In this document: positions 38,808 to 48,385 of the stretch, piece after piece
Numbering within the stretch: position 1 is the stretch's first letter
Layout: every line of letters starts with the position of its first letter
NCBI RefSeq assembly: GCF_001522585.2
Contig: NZ_CP013373.1
Location: forward strand, 1,302,001-1,366,000
Direction: 5' to 3'
Length of the DNA stretch: 64,000 nucleotides
Source of the DNA: Burkholderia sp. NRF60-BP8
GTDB taxonomy: Bacteria > Pseudomonadota > Gammaproteobacteria > Burkholderiales > Burkholderiaceae
Notes under the pieces: model-generated
Database searches by the model: none
Seen by the model: only the letters and a program-made list of their open reading frames with translations
Told to the model about the DNA's origin: nothing
Position numbers and translations under genes: made by a program

Positions 38808-39146
38808 CCTGCGCCGGGGCGCGCAACGGTCCGACGGACCCGCGCGCCGGCTGTCGATGAATGTGCGTACGGCGCCCTCGGGCGCCGTCGTTTCGTCTGA
38901 CGCAAAGGTTTGCCTTACCTAATAGAAGCGACGTTCGGCACACGCGCTGTTCCGACCGAATCATGCATTCGACCCCAAAATCATGACTCTTGCCCGGGCG
39001 GGTTTCCCGTCCGGCTGACGGTGCGCTACGATGCGCCCGCACGCCCGTGGGAAAGGGCGTGCCTCCCGCCCTCTCCGAGCAACGCAATTCTTGCCGCCCG
39101 CGGCGCTCCCGCGCCTCGCCGCGCCACCCCGATACTCCCTTTCAAC
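38808..39146. other. intergenic region glmM-pstS outside the Pho box
   Basis: No gene is supported. The left part holds the glmM terminator at 38869-38893. The rest, GC-rich then less so, leads into the Pho box at 39147-39196. Short open frames here show no coding signature. Confidence 0.5.
38869..38893 (+). terminator. intrinsic terminator after glmM
   Basis: ACGGCGCC pairs with GGCGCCGT around a CTCG loop and is followed by CGTTTCG. The T run is short, so the terminator is probably of moderate strength. Confidence 0.6.
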
Positions 39147-39196
39147 CAGTCATGTTACTGTCACGCCAGTTTCATCGATTGTCACATTACCGTCAT
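39147..39196 (+). promoter_or_regulatory. PhoB operator: five Pho-box half-units before pstS
   Basis: Five heptamers recur with 10-11 bp spacing: CAGTCAT, CTGTCAC, GTTTCAT, TTGTCAC and CCGTCAT, starting at 39147, 39158, 39169, 39179 and 39190. They match the CTGTCAT half-site bound by phosphorylated PhoB and replace a normal -35. A TAACCT at 39207-39212 is a suitable -10. This should induce the pst-pho operon when phosphate is low. Confidence 0.85.
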
Positions 39197-39252
39197 GAGG
39201 AGCCCCTAACCTTCGCGGTGCCGTAGTCATCCGCTCACACACTGGAGGTCTC

Positions 39253-40287
39253 ATGAAATTGATGCAAACCGCGATTGCCGGCCTGGCTGGCGCGCTTTTC
39301 GCCGTCGCCGCCCACGCTGCCGACATCACGGGCGCAGGTAGCACGTTCGCGATGCCGATCTATACGAAATGGGCTGCGGACTACCAGCAGTCCGGCGGTT
39401 CGAAGGTCAACTACCAGGGCATCGGCTCGTCGGGCGGCCTGAAGCAGATCGTCGCGAAGACGGTCGATTTTGCCGGTTCGGACGCACCGCTGAAGGACGA
39501 AGAGCTCGCGAAGGAAGGCCTGTTCCAGTTCCCGACGGTGGTCGGCGGCGTGGTGCCGGTCGTCAACGTGCCGGGCGTGAAGGCCGGCGAACTGACGCTG
39601 TCGGGCCCGGTGCTCGGCGACATCTACCTCGGCAAGATCAAGAAGTGGAACGACCCGGCGATCGTCGCGCTGAACCCGAAGGTCAAGCTGCCGGATACGG
39701 ACATCGCCGTGGTCCGCCGCGCTGACGGTTCGGGCACGAGCTTCATCTGGACGAACTACCTGTCGAAGGTCAACGACGAGTGGAAGTCGAAGATCGGCGA
39801 AGGCACGACGGTCAACTGGCCGACGGGCACGGGCGGCAAGGGCAACGACGGCGTCGCGGCCTTCGTGCAGCGCCTGCCGGGCGCGATCGGCTACGTCGAG
39901 TGGGCGTACGCGAAGAAGAACAACATGACCTACACCGCGCTGAAGAATTCGACGGGCACGGTGGTCGAGCCGAAGACGGAAACGTTCAAGGCGGCAGCCG
40001 CAGGCGCGAACTGGTCGAAGTCGTTCTACCAGATCCTGACGAACCAGCCGGGCAAGGAAGCATGGCCGGTCGTCGGTGCGACGTTCGTGCTGCTGCACGC
40101 GAAGCAGGACAAGCCGGAGCAGGGCGCGGAAACGCTGAAGTTCTTCAGCTGGGCGTTCAAGAACGGCGAGAAGGCAGCCGACAGCCTCGACTACATCTCG
40201 CTGCCGGCGTCGGTCGAGACGGAAATCCGCAAGCAGTGGAAGACGAAGGTGACGGACGCTTCGGGCAAGCCGGTCGCCGCCGAGTAA
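39253..40287 (+). CDS. pstS: periplasmic phosphate-binding protein PstS
   Basis: This 344-residue protein has a 22-residue signal peptide ending AHA and the mature start [15 protein letters not shown] typical of PstS. Phosphate-binding segments follow: [37 protein letters not shown] with the phosphate-contacting Ser/Thr, and a [10 protein letters not shown] loop. It captures phosphate for the PstCAB transporter and takes part in PhoR control. GGAGGTC precedes the ATG. Two strong hairpins lie between it and pstC and may keep its mRNA more abundant. Confidence 0.96.
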   Translation: MKLMQTAIAGLAGALFAVAAHAADITGAGSTFAMPIYTKWAADYQQSGGSKVNYQGIGSSGGLKQIVAKTVDFAGSDAPLKDEELAKEGLFQFPTVVGGVVPVVNVPGVKAGELTLSGPVLGDIYLGKIKKWNDPAIVALNPKVKLPDTDIAVVRRADGSGTSFIWTNYLSKVNDEWKSKIGEGTTVNWPTGTGGKGNDGVAAFVQRLPGAIGYVEWAYAKKNNMTYTALKNSTGTVVEPKTETFKAAAAGANWSKSFYQILTNQPGKEAWPVVGATFVLLHAKQDKPEQGAETLKFFSWAFKNGEKAADSLDYISLPASVETEIRKQWKTKVTDASGKPVAAE

Positions 40288-40303
40288 GCCATCCAGCGGT
40301 TCG

Positions 40304-40363
40304 CTGCCCGGCCGTGCCGGTCGGGCAGTGTGTGCGGTAAAGCCGGGCGTTACGGCGCCCGGC
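40304..40363 (+). promoter_or_regulatory. paired intercistronic hairpins between pstS and pstC
   Basis: The first stem CTGCCCGGCC pairs with GGTCGGGCAG (40304-40328). The second, GCCGGGCG with CGCCCGGC (40342-40363), is perfect. Neither is followed by a T run, so they are less likely terminators than stabilising or processing structures that favour pstS over the transporter genes. Confidence 0.55.
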
Positions 40364-40381
40364 AATCAAAAGCAGGCACCC

Positions 40382-41365
40382 ATGTCTGATATTTCATACA
40401 CGTCCTCCCGATCGCCCGACAGTGCACAGCGCGCGCCGAGCCGTCTCGGGGATGTCCTGTTCGGCGGCCTTGCGCGGCTCGCCGCGATCGTGACCCTGCT
40501 GTTGCTGGGCGGGATCATCGTTTCCCTGATCATTGCGTCGATGCCGACCATCCAGAAGTTCGGCCTCGGCTTCCTGTGGCAATCCGAGTGGGATCCCAAC
40601 TCGGACATCTACGGCGCACTCGTGCCGATCTACGGCACCATCGTGACGTCGATCATTGCGCTCGTCATTGCAGTGCCGGTCAGTTTCGGCATCGCGTTGT
40701 TCCTCACCGAGCTCGCGCCCGTGTGGCTGCGCCGTCCGCTCGGCATCGCGATCGAACTGCTCGCCGCGATTCCGTCGATCGTGTACGGCATGTGGGGGCT
40801 GCTCGTGTTCGCGCCGATCTTCGCCGAATACTTCCAGAAACCGATCGGCCGCCTGTTCAAGGACGTGTGGGTGCTCAGCCCGCTGACGTCCGGCGCGCCG
40901 ATCGGCATCGGCATCCTCGCGGCCGGCGTGATCCTCGCGATCATGATCATCCCGTACATCGCGTCGGTGATGCGCGACGTGTTCGAGGTCACGCCGGTGC
41001 TGCTGAAGGAATCGGCATACGGAATCGGCTGCACGACCTGGGAAGTGATGTGGAAGGTCGTGCTGCCCTATACGAAGACCGGCGTGATCGGCGGCGTGAT
41101 GCTCGGCCTCGGCCGCGCACTCGGCGAAACGATGGCCGTGACCTTCGTGATCGGCAACACCAACCTGCTCGACAGCGTGTCGCTGTTCGCGCCGGGCAAC
41201 AGCATCACGTCGGCGCTCGCGAACGAATTCGCGGAAGCGCAGCCGGGCCTGCATACGTCCGCGCTGATGGAACTGGGCCTGATCCTGTTCGTGATCACGT
41301 TCATCGTGCTGTCCATCTCCAAACTGCTGCTGCTTCGTCTCGAGAAGGGAGAGGGCAAGAAATGA
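40382..41365 (+). CDS. pstC: phosphate ABC transporter permease PstC
   Basis: This 327-residue inner-membrane protein has six main helices and the ABC permease EAA motif [25 protein letters not shown] in the late cytoplasmic loop. The PstC landmark [38 protein letters not shown] is also present. With PstA it forms the phosphate channel. The ATG at 40382 begins the conserved protein; upstream in-frame codons overlap the hairpin region. Its end overlaps pstA by ATGA. Confidence 0.95.
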   Translation: MSDISYTSSRSPDSAQRAPSRLGDVLFGGLARLAAIVTLLLLGGIIVSLIIASMPTIQKFGLGFLWQSEWDPNSDIYGALVPIYGTIVTSIIALVIAVPVSFGIALFLTELAPVWLRRPLGIAIELLAAIPSIVYGMWGLLVFAPIFAEYFQKPIGRLFKDVWVLSPLTSGAPIGIGILAAGVILAIMIIPYIASVMRDVFEVTPVLLKESAYGIGCTTWEVMWKVVLPYTKTGVIGGVMLGLGRALGETMAVTFVIGNTNLLDSVSLFAPGNSITSALANEFAEAQPGLHTSALMELGLILFVITFIVLSISKLLLLRLEKGEGKK

Positions 41366-42255
41366 GCGAGCCCATCATGAATTTCCCGGGGCCGGACGGC
41401 GCCGCGCTCGACGCGATGCGCAACCGCCTGCAGCGCAAGCGCAAGGCCATCAACGCGATCGCGCTCGCCGCGTCGCTCGGCGCGATGGCCTTCGGCCTGG
41501 TGTGGCTCGTGTGGATTCTCTACACGACGGTGCACCTCGGCGTCGGCGGCCTGTCGCTGCAACTGTTCACCGAATCGACGCCGGCGCCGAACACGGAAGG
41601 CGGCGGTCTCGCGAACGCGATCGTCGGCAGCTTGCTGCTGTGCGGCTTCGGCACGCTGGTCGGCACGCCGATCGGTATCCTCGCGGGCGTCTATCTCGCC
41701 GAATACGGCCAGAAGAACCTGCTGGCGAGCACGATCCGCTTCATCAACGACATCCTGCTGTCGGCGCCGTCGATCGTCATCGGCCTGTTCGTGTACGCGA
41801 TCGTCGTCGCGAAGTCGGGGCGCTTCTCGGGCTGGGCCGGCGTGATCGCACTCGCGCTGCTGCAGATCCCGATCGTGATCCGCACGACCGAGAACATGCT
41901 GAAGCTCGTGCCGAATGCGCTGCGCGAAGCGGCCGTCGCGCTCGGCACGCCGAAGTGGCGCATGGTGCTGAAGATCACGCTGCGCGCGTCGGTCGGCGGG
42001 ATCGTGACGGGCGTGCTGCTCGCGGTCGCGCGGATCGCCGGCGAAACGGCGCCGCTGCTGTTCACCGCACTGTCGAACCAGTTCTTCTCGTGGGACATGA
42101 GCCAGCCGATGGCGAACCTGCCGGTCACGATCTACAAGTTCGCGATGAGCCCGTTCGCGGAGTGGCAGTCGCTCGCATGGGCGGGCGTGTTCCTGATTAC
42201 GCTCGGGGTGCTCGGACTGAACGTCCTGGCGCGCTCGATCTTCTCGAAAAAGTAA
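41362..42255 (+). CDS. pstA: phosphate ABC transporter permease PstA
   Basis: This 297-residue partner of PstC has six helices and the permease motif [31 protein letters not shown] in the cytoplasmic loop. [37 protein letters not shown] is characteristic of PstA. GAGAGGGC lies upstream of an ATG that overlaps the pstC stop, indicating coupled translation. It is followed by pstB after 15 bp. Confidence 0.95.
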   Translation: MSEPIMNFPGPDGAALDAMRNRLQRKRKAINAIALAASLGAMAFGLVWLVWILYTTVHLGVGGLSLQLFTESTPAPNTEGGGLANAIVGSLLLCGFGTLVGTPIGILAGVYLAEYGQKNLLASTIRFINDILLSAPSIVIGLFVYAIVVAKSGRFSGWAGVIALALLQIPIVIRTTENMLKLVPNALREAAVALGTPKWRMVLKITLRASVGGIVTGVLLAVARIAGETAPLLFTALSNQFFSWDMSQPMANLPVTIYKFAMSPFAEWQSLAWAGVFLITLGVLGLNVLARSIFSKK

Positions 42256-42270
42256 CGGCGGAGCAATCCG

Positions 42271-43119
42271 ATGAATATGGCAGAAAGCCACCTGAATCCC
42301 GTCGAGCGCAACGCTGCGCCCACCGGCACGCACGATGCGGCGAACGGCCGTCCGCTCGCGCCGCTGAACGCGAAGATCGAGGTCAACAACCTCAACTTCT
42401 TCTACAACAAGTTCCATGCGCTGAAGAACATCAACCTGCGCATTCCCGAAGGGAAGGTGACGGCGTTCATCGGCCCGTCGGGCTGCGGCAAGTCGACGCT
42501 CTTGCGCACGTTCAACAAGATGTTCGCGCTCTATCCGGAGCAACGCGCCGAAGGCGAAATCCTGATGGACGGCGAGAACCTGCTGACGACGAAGCGCGAC
42601 ATCTCGCTGCTGCGCGCGCGGATCGGCATGGTGTTCCAGAAGCCGACCCCGTTCCCGATGTCGATCTACGACAACATCGCGTTCGGCGTGAAGATGTTCG
42701 AAAAGCTCACGCGTTCCGAAATGGACGACCGCGTCGAATGGGCGCTCACGAAGGCCGCGCTGTGGAACGAAGTGAAGGACAAGCTGAGCCAGAGCGGCTA
42801 CGGGCTGTCGGGCGGCCAGCAGCAGCGTCTGTGCATCGCGCGCGGCATCGCGATCCGTCCGGAAGTGCTGCTGCTCGACGAACCGTGCTCGGCGCTCGAC
42901 CCGATCTCGACGGGCCGCATCGAAGAGCTGATCGCGGAGCTGAAGAGCGACTACACGGTCGTGATCGTCACGCACAACATGCAGCAGGCCGCACGCTGCT
43001 CGGATTACACGGCCTACATGTACCTGGGCGAGCTGATCGAGTTCGGCGAGACCGAAAAGATCTTCATCAAGCCGGTGCGCAAGGAAACGGAAGACTACAT
43101 CACCGGCCGCTTCGGTTGA
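42271..43119 (+). CDS. pstB: phosphate ABC transporter ATP-binding protein PstB
   Basis: This 282-residue ABC ATPase has Walker [10 protein letters not shown] starting at residue 68, the signature LSGGQQQR from residue 179, Walker [13 protein letters not shown] and the switch His in [12 protein letters not shown]. It carries the PstB-specific [17 protein letters not shown] segment. The first about 30 residues are a non-conserved leader. It powers phosphate import and takes part in signalling to PhoR through PhoU. Confidence 0.96.
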   Translation: MNMAESHLNPVERNAAPTGTHDAANGRPLAPLNAKIEVNNLNFFYNKFHALKNINLRIPEGKVTAFIGPSGCGKSTLLRTFNKMFALYPEQRAEGEILMDGENLLTTKRDISLLRARIGMVFQKPTPFPMSIYDNIAFGVKMFEKLTRSEMDDRVEWALTKAALWNEVKDKLSQSGYGLSGGQQQRLCIARGIAIRPEVLLLDEPCSALDPISTGRIEELIAELKSDYTVVIVTHNMQQAARCSDYTAYMYLGELIEFGETEKIFIKPVRKETEDYITGRFG

Positions 43120-43137
43120 TGACGGAGAACAACAGTC

Positions 43138-43842
43138 ATGTCGGATAAACATCTGTCGAGCCAGTTCGATGCGGACCTGAATGCCGTGTCGTCGAAAGTG
43201 CTGGAAATGGGCGGCCTCGTGGAGTCGCAGATCGTCGGCGCGATGCACGCGCTGAACGAATTCGATCGCGAGACGGCCGAGAAGGTGATCGCGGCCGAGG
43301 AAACGCTGAACGCGATGGAAGTGGACATCGACCAGGAGTGCGGCAACATCATCGCGCGGAGGCAGCCCGCCGCGCGCGACCTGCGTCTTCTGATGTCGAT
43401 TTCGAAAACGATTACGAACCTCGAACGCGCCGGCGACGAGGCCGAGAAGATCGCGAAGCGCGTGCGCCGCCTGGTCGACGAGCCGGCCGCGCGTGCGGTC
43501 AACATCGCCGAGATCAAGGTGTCGGGCGAGATGGCCGTGACGATCCTGCGCCGCGCGCTCGACGCGTTCGCGCGCCTGGATACGGTGGCCGCCGCGCAGA
43601 TCGTCAAGGACGACAAGGAGATCGACATGGAGTTTCGCGCGTTCGTGCGCAAGCTCGTGTCGTACATGCAGGAAGATCCGCGCACGATCTCGGTCGGCCT
43701 CGAGTACCTGTTCATCGCGAAAGCGATCGAACGGATCGGCGACCACGCGAAGAACATCGCCGAATTCATCATCTACATCGTGAAGGGCACCGACGTGCGG
43801 CACCAGCCGCGCGACACGCTCGATCGCGAAGCCAACAGTTAA
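43138..43842 (+). CDS. phoU: phosphate signalling regulator PhoU
   Basis: This 234-residue protein is built of two three-helix PhoU repeats. Each carries an acidic metal-binding motif of the ExxxD type: ITNLERAGDEAEKIAKR in the first and AIERIGDHAKNIAEFIIY in the second. It links the Pst transporter to PhoR and keeps the Pho regulon off when phosphate is ample. It follows pstB by 18 bp. Confidence 0.96.
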   Translation: MSDKHLSSQFDADLNAVSSKVLEMGGLVESQIVGAMHALNEFDRETAEKVIAAEETLNAMEVDIDQECGNIIARRQPAARDLRLLMSISKTITNLERAGDEAEKIAKRVRRLVDEPAARAVNIAEIKVSGEMAVTILRRALDAFARLDTVAAAQIVKDDKEIDMEFRAFVRKLVSYMQEDPRTISVGLEYLFIAKAIERIGDHAKNIAEFIIYIVKGTDVRHQPRDTLDREANS

Positions 43843-43873
43843 TCGACTCCGTACAGGAAGAACAGAGGTGCCG

Positions 43874-44575
43874 ATGCCCAGCAACATTCTCGTCGTTGAA
43901 GATGAGCCCGCGATTTCCGAACTGATCTCGGTGAATCTCCAGCACGCCGGTCACTGCCCGATCCGCGCGTACAACGCCGAACAGGCGCAGAACCTGATCA
44001 GCGACGTGCTGCCCGATCTCGTGCTGCTCGACTGGATGCTGCCGGGCAAGTCCGGTATCGCGTTCGCGCGCGACCTGCGCAACAACGAACGGACCAAGCA
44101 CATCCCGATCATCATGCTCACCGCCCGCGGCGACGAGCAGGACAAGGTGCTCGGCCTCGAGATCGGCGCGGACGACTACGTGACGAAGCCGTTCTCGCCG
44201 AAGGAATTGATGGCGCGCATCAAGGCCGTGCTGCGCCGCCGCGCGCCGCAGCTGACCGAGGACGTCGTGTCGATCAACGGGCTGCGCCTCGATCCGGCCA
44301 CGCATCGCGTCGCCGCGCACGGCGACGGCAGCGAGATCAAGCTCGATCTCGGCCCGACCGAGTTCCGCCTGCTGCATTTCTTCATGACGCATCCGGAGCG
44401 CGTGCACAGCCGCACGCAGTTGCTCGACCAGGTGTGGGGCGACCATGTGTTCGTCGAGGAGCGTACCGTCGACGTGCACATCAAACGATTGCGCGCGGCC
44501 TTGAAACCGGCCGGCTGCGATGCGATGATCGAAACCGTGCGCGGCAGCGGCTACCGCCTCGCCAAGCACGCGTAA
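43874..44575 (+). CDS. phoB: phosphate regulon response regulator PhoB
   Basis: This 233-residue OmpR-family regulator has a receiver domain with the acidic pocket (VVEDEP), phospho-acceptor Asp53 in LLDWMLPG, and the Thr/Lys switch residues (MLTARG, TKPFSPKEL). The winged-helix DNA-binding domain (about 130-230) has RTQLLDQVWGDHVFVEERTVDVHIKRLR. It binds Pho boxes such as that before pstS. The ATG at 43874 is used; a GTG two codons earlier is possible. Confidence 0.95.
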   Translation: MPSNILVVEDEPAISELISVNLQHAGHCPIRAYNAEQAQNLISDVLPDLVLLDWMLPGKSGIAFARDLRNNERTKHIPIIMLTARGDEQDKVLGLEIGADDYVTKPFSPKELMARIKAVLRRRAPQLTEDVVSINGLRLDPATHRVAAHGDGSEIKLDLGPTEFRLLHFFMTHPERVHSRTQLLDQVWGDHVFVEERTVDVHIKRLRAALKPAGCDAMIETVRGSGYRLAKHA

Positions 44576-44632
44576 CGTATTCGGGCATGCCGTGTGCCGC
44601 GGCATGCCGTTCATTCTTTCGGACGCTGAATC

Positions 44633-45952
44633 ATGAACATCATCTGGGCGCGCTTTCTGGTGTCGCTCGTGCTGCTCGTGCTGATCGGCGTATTGGTCGG
44701 CGTCTTCGCCGGCCCGACCGCGGGCCTTGCGTTCGTGGTCGTGATGCTGGTCGCGCAGGGCTTTTTCAGCACCTTCCATACGCAACGCCTGTGGCGCCTG
44801 CTCGATGCACCGGTCTACGGCGAGGTGCCGAGCGCGCCGGGCATCTGGGGCGAAATCTACTATCGGCTGCACAAGCTCGCGAAGCAGTGGCATGCGCAGG
44901 TGCGACAGGTCGAACAGCAGCACTCGCGCTTCATCCAGGCGATCCAGGCCTCACCGAACGGCGTCGCGATGCTCGACGACCACGACCAGATCGAGTGGTG
45001 CAACGCGATCGCCGAAGTCCATTTCGGCCTCGATGCGAAGCGCGACCTGCGCCAGCACATTACGAACCTGGTGCGCCATCCCGACTTCGTCCGCTATCTG
45101 AATGCGCAGCATTACGACGAGACGCTCGTGATGCGCGGCATGGGCGATTCGCGGCAGAACGTGCTGGCCGTGCAGGTGTTTCCGTACGGCGAGAACCGCA
45201 AGCTGCTGCTCACGCAGGACATCACCGAGCTCGAGCGCACCGACGCGATGCGGCGCGACTTCGTCGCGAACGTGTCGCACGAATTGAAGACGCCGCTCAC
45301 CGTGCTGTCGGGCTTCCTCGAGACGATGCGCGAGCTGCCGCTGAACGAGGAGGATCGCGCGCGCTATCTCGACATGATGGAGCAGCAGGCGTCGCGGATG
45401 CGGCACATCGTGACCGACCTGCTGGTGCTCGCGAAGCTGGAAGGCGAGAGCAAGCCGCCGATCGATCACGCGATCGACATGCGTGCGGTGTTCGATCATC
45501 TGAAGGAAGATGCGCACACGCTGTCGAACGGGCATCACGACATCGCGTTCTCGATCGACGAGACGCTCGGCGTCACGGGCGCGCAGACGGAACTGTTCAG
45601 CGCGTTCGCGAATCTCGTCACGAACGCGATCCGCTATACGCCGGACGGCGGCAAGATCGTCGTGTCGTGGCGGCGCGAGGGTGCGCAGGGCGTGTTTTCC
45701 GTCACGGACAGCGGCTTCGGGATTCCGGCCGCGGACCTGCCGCGGCTCACCGAGCGCTTCTACCGCGTCGATCGCAGCCGGTCGCGCGATACGGGCGGCA
45801 CGGGCCTCGGGCTCGCGATCGTCAAGCACGTACTGCAGCGGCACGACGCGCATCTGTACGTGCAGAGCGAGGAAGGGCGCGGCAGTACGTTCACCGCACG
45901 GTTCCCGGGCTCGCGCATCATCGCGATCCGGCCGGCCGCTTACGAAGCATGA
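44633..45952 (+). CDS. phoR: phosphate regulon sensor histidine kinase PhoR
   Basis: This 439-residue kinase has two N-terminal membrane helices (about residues 5-50) without a large periplasmic domain, then a PAS domain (about 100-190). The HisKA domain carries His216 in VSHELKTPLT. The ATPase domain has an N box (NLVTNAIRYTP), G1 (VTDSGFGIP) and G2 (GGTGLGLAIVKHV). The lack of a sensor loop fits PhoR reading the state of PstSCAB-PhoU rather than phosphate itself. It phosphorylates PhoB. Confidence 0.95.
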   Translation: MNIIWARFLVSLVLLVLIGVLVGVFAGPTAGLAFVVVMLVAQGFFSTFHTQRLWRLLDAPVYGEVPSAPGIWGEIYYRLHKLAKQWHAQVRQVEQQHSRFIQAIQASPNGVAMLDDHDQIEWCNAIAEVHFGLDAKRDLRQHITNLVRHPDFVRYLNAQHYDETLVMRGMGDSRQNVLAVQVFPYGENRKLLLTQDITELERTDAMRRDFVANVSHELKTPLTVLSGFLETMRELPLNEEDRARYLDMMEQQASRMRHIVTDLLVLAKLEGESKPPIDHAIDMRAVFDHLKEDAHTLSNGHHDIAFSIDETLGVTGAQTELFSAFANLVTNAIRYTPDGGKIVVSWRREGAQGVFSVTDSGFGIPAADLPRLTERFYRVDRSRSRDTGGTGLGLAIVKHVLQRHDAHLYVQSEEGRGSTFTARFPGSRIIAIRPAAYEA

Positions 45953-45972
45953 TCGCTTAGCGGCCCGGCATC

Positions 45973-46001
45973 AAAAAAGCAGCCCGCGGGCTGCTTTTTT
46001 T
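45973..46001. terminator. bidirectional terminator between phoR and ppk1
   Basis: AAAAAAGCAGCCC pairs perfectly with GGGCTGCTTTTTT around a GC core. A and T runs on either side let it stop both the pst-pho transcript and the convergent ppk1 transcript. Confidence 0.85.
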
Positions 46002-46041
46002 GGGGGGCGAAGCGGCGCTCGACCCGCATCGCGCCGGCGGC

Positions 46042-48105
46042 TCACGAGCAGAACTTCGCGAGTAACCCGAGCTGTGCGTTGCGGATCGTCTTGCCGGTGC
46101 GACGGCGGCGATAGTGGCCGTCGCTGTGCATTTGCCAGGCCGACTGATTGTCGCCCAGGCACACCGACAGCCCTTCGGCGATCACGCGCCGCTTGAGCTT
46201 GCGCTCGCGGATCGGGAACGCGACTTCGACGCGGCGGAACAGGTTGCGGTCCATCCAGTCGGCGCTCGACAGATAGACGTCCTCGGCGCCGCCCGCGTGG
46301 AAATAGTAGATGCGGTGGTGTTCGAGGAAGCGGCCGACGATCGAGCGCACCGTGATGTTTTCCGACAGCCCCGGCACACCGGGCTTCAGCGCGCAGACGC
46401 CGCGCACGATCAGGTCGACCTTGACGCCGGCCTGCGACGCTTCGTACAGCGCGGCGATCACCGACGGCTCCAGCAGCGCGTTCATTTTCGCGACGATGCG
46501 CGCGCGCTTGCCGGCTTGCGCATTGACGATCTCCGCGCGGATCGAATCGATGATGCGCGGATGCAGCGTGAACGGCGACTGCCACAGCTCGTGCAGCGTC
46601 AGTTCGCCGCCGATGCCGGTCAGTTGCTGGAATACGTGATGAACGTCCTCGCAGATCTTCTGGTCGGCCGTCATCAACCCGAAGTCGGTGTAGAGGCGTG
46701 CGGTGCGCGGATGGTAATTGCCGGTGCCGAGATGCACGTAGCGGCGCAGCGACGCCTTGCCGGCCTGCACGACGCGTCGCACGATCAGCATCATCTTCGC
46801 GTGGCACTTGTGGCCGACCACGCCGTACACGACATGCGCGCCGACGGCTTCGAGCTGCGACGCCCAGTTGATGTTGGTTTCCTCATCGAAGCGTGCGAGC
46901 AGCTCGACGACGACGGTCACTTCCTTGCCGTTGCGCGCGGCTTCCATCAGTGCGTCCATCAGCGGCGAGTCGGTGCCGGTGCGGTAGATCGTCTGCTTGA
47001 TCGCGACGACGCTCGGGTCTCTCGCGGCCTGCTGCAGCAGTTCGAGCACCGGCTGGAAGCTTTCGTACGGGTGGTGCAGCAGGATGTCGCCGGCGTCGAT
47101 CGCGTCGAACATCGTCGGCGCGTTGGTGATGGCGGCAGGCGTCGATGCGGTAAACGGCGTGAACTTCAGGTCGGGGCGGTCGACGAGATCGGGAATCTGC
47201 ATCAGGCGCACGAGGTTCACGGACCCGGCCACGCGATAGCAGTCCTTGTCGCCGAGTTCGCTTTCCTCGAGCAGGCGTCGCACGATGTGCAGCGGCGTGT
47301 CGGCCGACACTTCGAGGCGTACCGCGTTGCCGAGGTGGCGCGCGGGCAGTTCGCCCTGCAGCGCGACACGCAGGTTCGTGATTTCGTCTTCGTCGACGAA
47401 CAGCTCGCTGTTGCGCGTGATGCGGAACTGGTTGCAGCTCTTCACGACGAGTTGCGGGAAGAGTTCGCCGACGAAGCGCTGCATGAACGAGCTCAACAGC
47501 ACGAAGCCGTGCTCGAAACCCGACAGCGCATGCGGCATGCGCACCACGCGCGGCAGCGCGCGCGGCGCCTGCACGATGCCCATCACGGCCTGGCGACCGA
47601 ACGCGTCGCGGCCTTCGAGCTCGACGACGAAGTTCAGGCTCTTGTTCAGTACGCGCGGGAACGGGTGGGCGGGATCGAGGCCGATCGGCGTCAGCACGGG
47701 CAGCAGCTCGTCGAGGAAATAGCGGCGCGCCCATTCGAGCTGCTCGTCGTTCCACGAGTCGCTCGCGTGGAAGTAGATGCCTTCCTGTTCGAGCGCCGGC
47801 AGCACGGTTTCGTGCAGCATCGTGTACTGTCGATGAACGAGCCGCTGCGCGCGTTCGACGACGAGATCGTAAGCGTGCTGTAACGACATGCCGTCGGGCG
47901 TGAGCGCGCCGGGGTTGTCGCGGATTTGTTCCTGCAGGCCGGCCATCCGGACTTCGAAGAATTCGTCGAGGTTGCTGCTGGTGATGCAGATGAAGCGCAG
48001 GCGCTCGAGCAACGGCACTTGCGGGTCGGCCGCCTGGGCCAGCACGCGCTCGTTGAAACCGAGGATGCCGAGTTCACGATTGAGAAGCGGGTAACGGACG
48101 GACAT
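46042..48105 (-). CDS. ppk1: polyphosphate kinase 1
   Basis: This 687-residue enzyme polymerises ATP gamma-phosphate into polyphosphate and works reversibly. It starts YPLLNRELGILGFNERVLAQA. The autophosphorylation region is YVHLGTGNYHPRTARLYTDFGL, and the second catalytic His region is LEHHRIYYFHAGG. The four-domain length matches E. coli Ppk (688). The ATG at 48105 is the conserved start; upstream in-frame codons are not. Unlike the E. coli ppk-ppx operon, ppx is divergent here. A candidate Pho box lies 53 bp upstream. Confidence 0.95.
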   Translation of the reverse strand: MSVRYPLLNRELGILGFNERVLAQAADPQVPLLERLRFICITSSNLDEFFEVRMAGLQEQIRDNPGALTPDGMSLQHAYDLVVERAQRLVHRQYTMLHETVLPALEQEGIYFHASDSWNDEQLEWARRYFLDELLPVLTPIGLDPAHPFPRVLNKSLNFVVELEGRDAFGRQAVMGIVQAPRALPRVVRMPHALSGFEHGFVLLSSFMQRFVGELFPQLVVKSCNQFRITRNSELFVDEDEITNLRVALQGELPARHLGNAVRLEVSADTPLHIVRRLLEESELGDKDCYRVAGSVNLVRLMQIPDLVDRPDLKFTPFTASTPAAITNAPTMFDAIDAGDILLHHPYESFQPVLELLQQAARDPSVVAIKQTIYRTGTDSPLMDALMEAARNGKEVTVVVELLARFDEETNINWASQLEAVGAHVVYGVVGHKCHAKMMLIVRRVVQAGKASLRRYVHLGTGNYHPRTARLYTDFGLMTADQKICEDVHHVFQQLTGIGGELTLHELWQSPFTLHPRIIDSIRAEIVNAQAGKRARIVAKMNALLEPSVIAALYEASQAGVKVDLIVRGVCALKPGVPGLSENITVRSIVGRFLEHHRIYYFHAGGAEDVYLSSADWMDRNLFRRVEVAFPIRERKLKRRVIAEGLSVCLGDNQSAWQMHSDGHYRRRRTGKTIRNAQLGLLAKFCS

Positions 48106-48385
48106 CGGCAGAGTAGGGGGGAATTCAGGCGATGAATCGAAAGGACGCTCGGAAACTCTCACGGTACGATGACGTGCTGATGACAGCAATGGTTTTTATA
48201 TCGGGAAATTCTACGCCGTAACCGTTTCGTCGCATAAATGTTTCGGCTATATGGAATCGAGCCGTGTGCATGCCCGTGAAGCGTGGCAACGGCAAGCGTT
48301 CCACGCTTAAAATGTCGCCTTTGATTGATCGCCCGCGGTTGCCGGAACGGCGGCCGCGGAAGAACGCGCACGGAGCCCCCTTCTG
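48106..48385. other. 280-bp divergent promoter region of ppk1 and ppx
   Basis: No gene is supported. The region is AT-richer than its surroundings and contains the Pho-box-like site at 48158-48186 oriented toward ppk1. No obvious Pho site faces ppx. Confidence 0.55.
48158..48186 (-). promoter_or_regulatory. candidate Pho box upstream of ppk1
   Basis: On the minus strand CTGTCAT-CAGC-ACGTCAT-CGTA-CCGTGAG gives three heptamers spaced exactly 11 bp. The first is a perfect half-site and the next two are partial matches. It ends about 53 bp before the ppk1 ATG. PhoB control of polyphosphate synthesis is inferred from this and the adjacent pho genes. Confidence 0.5.
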
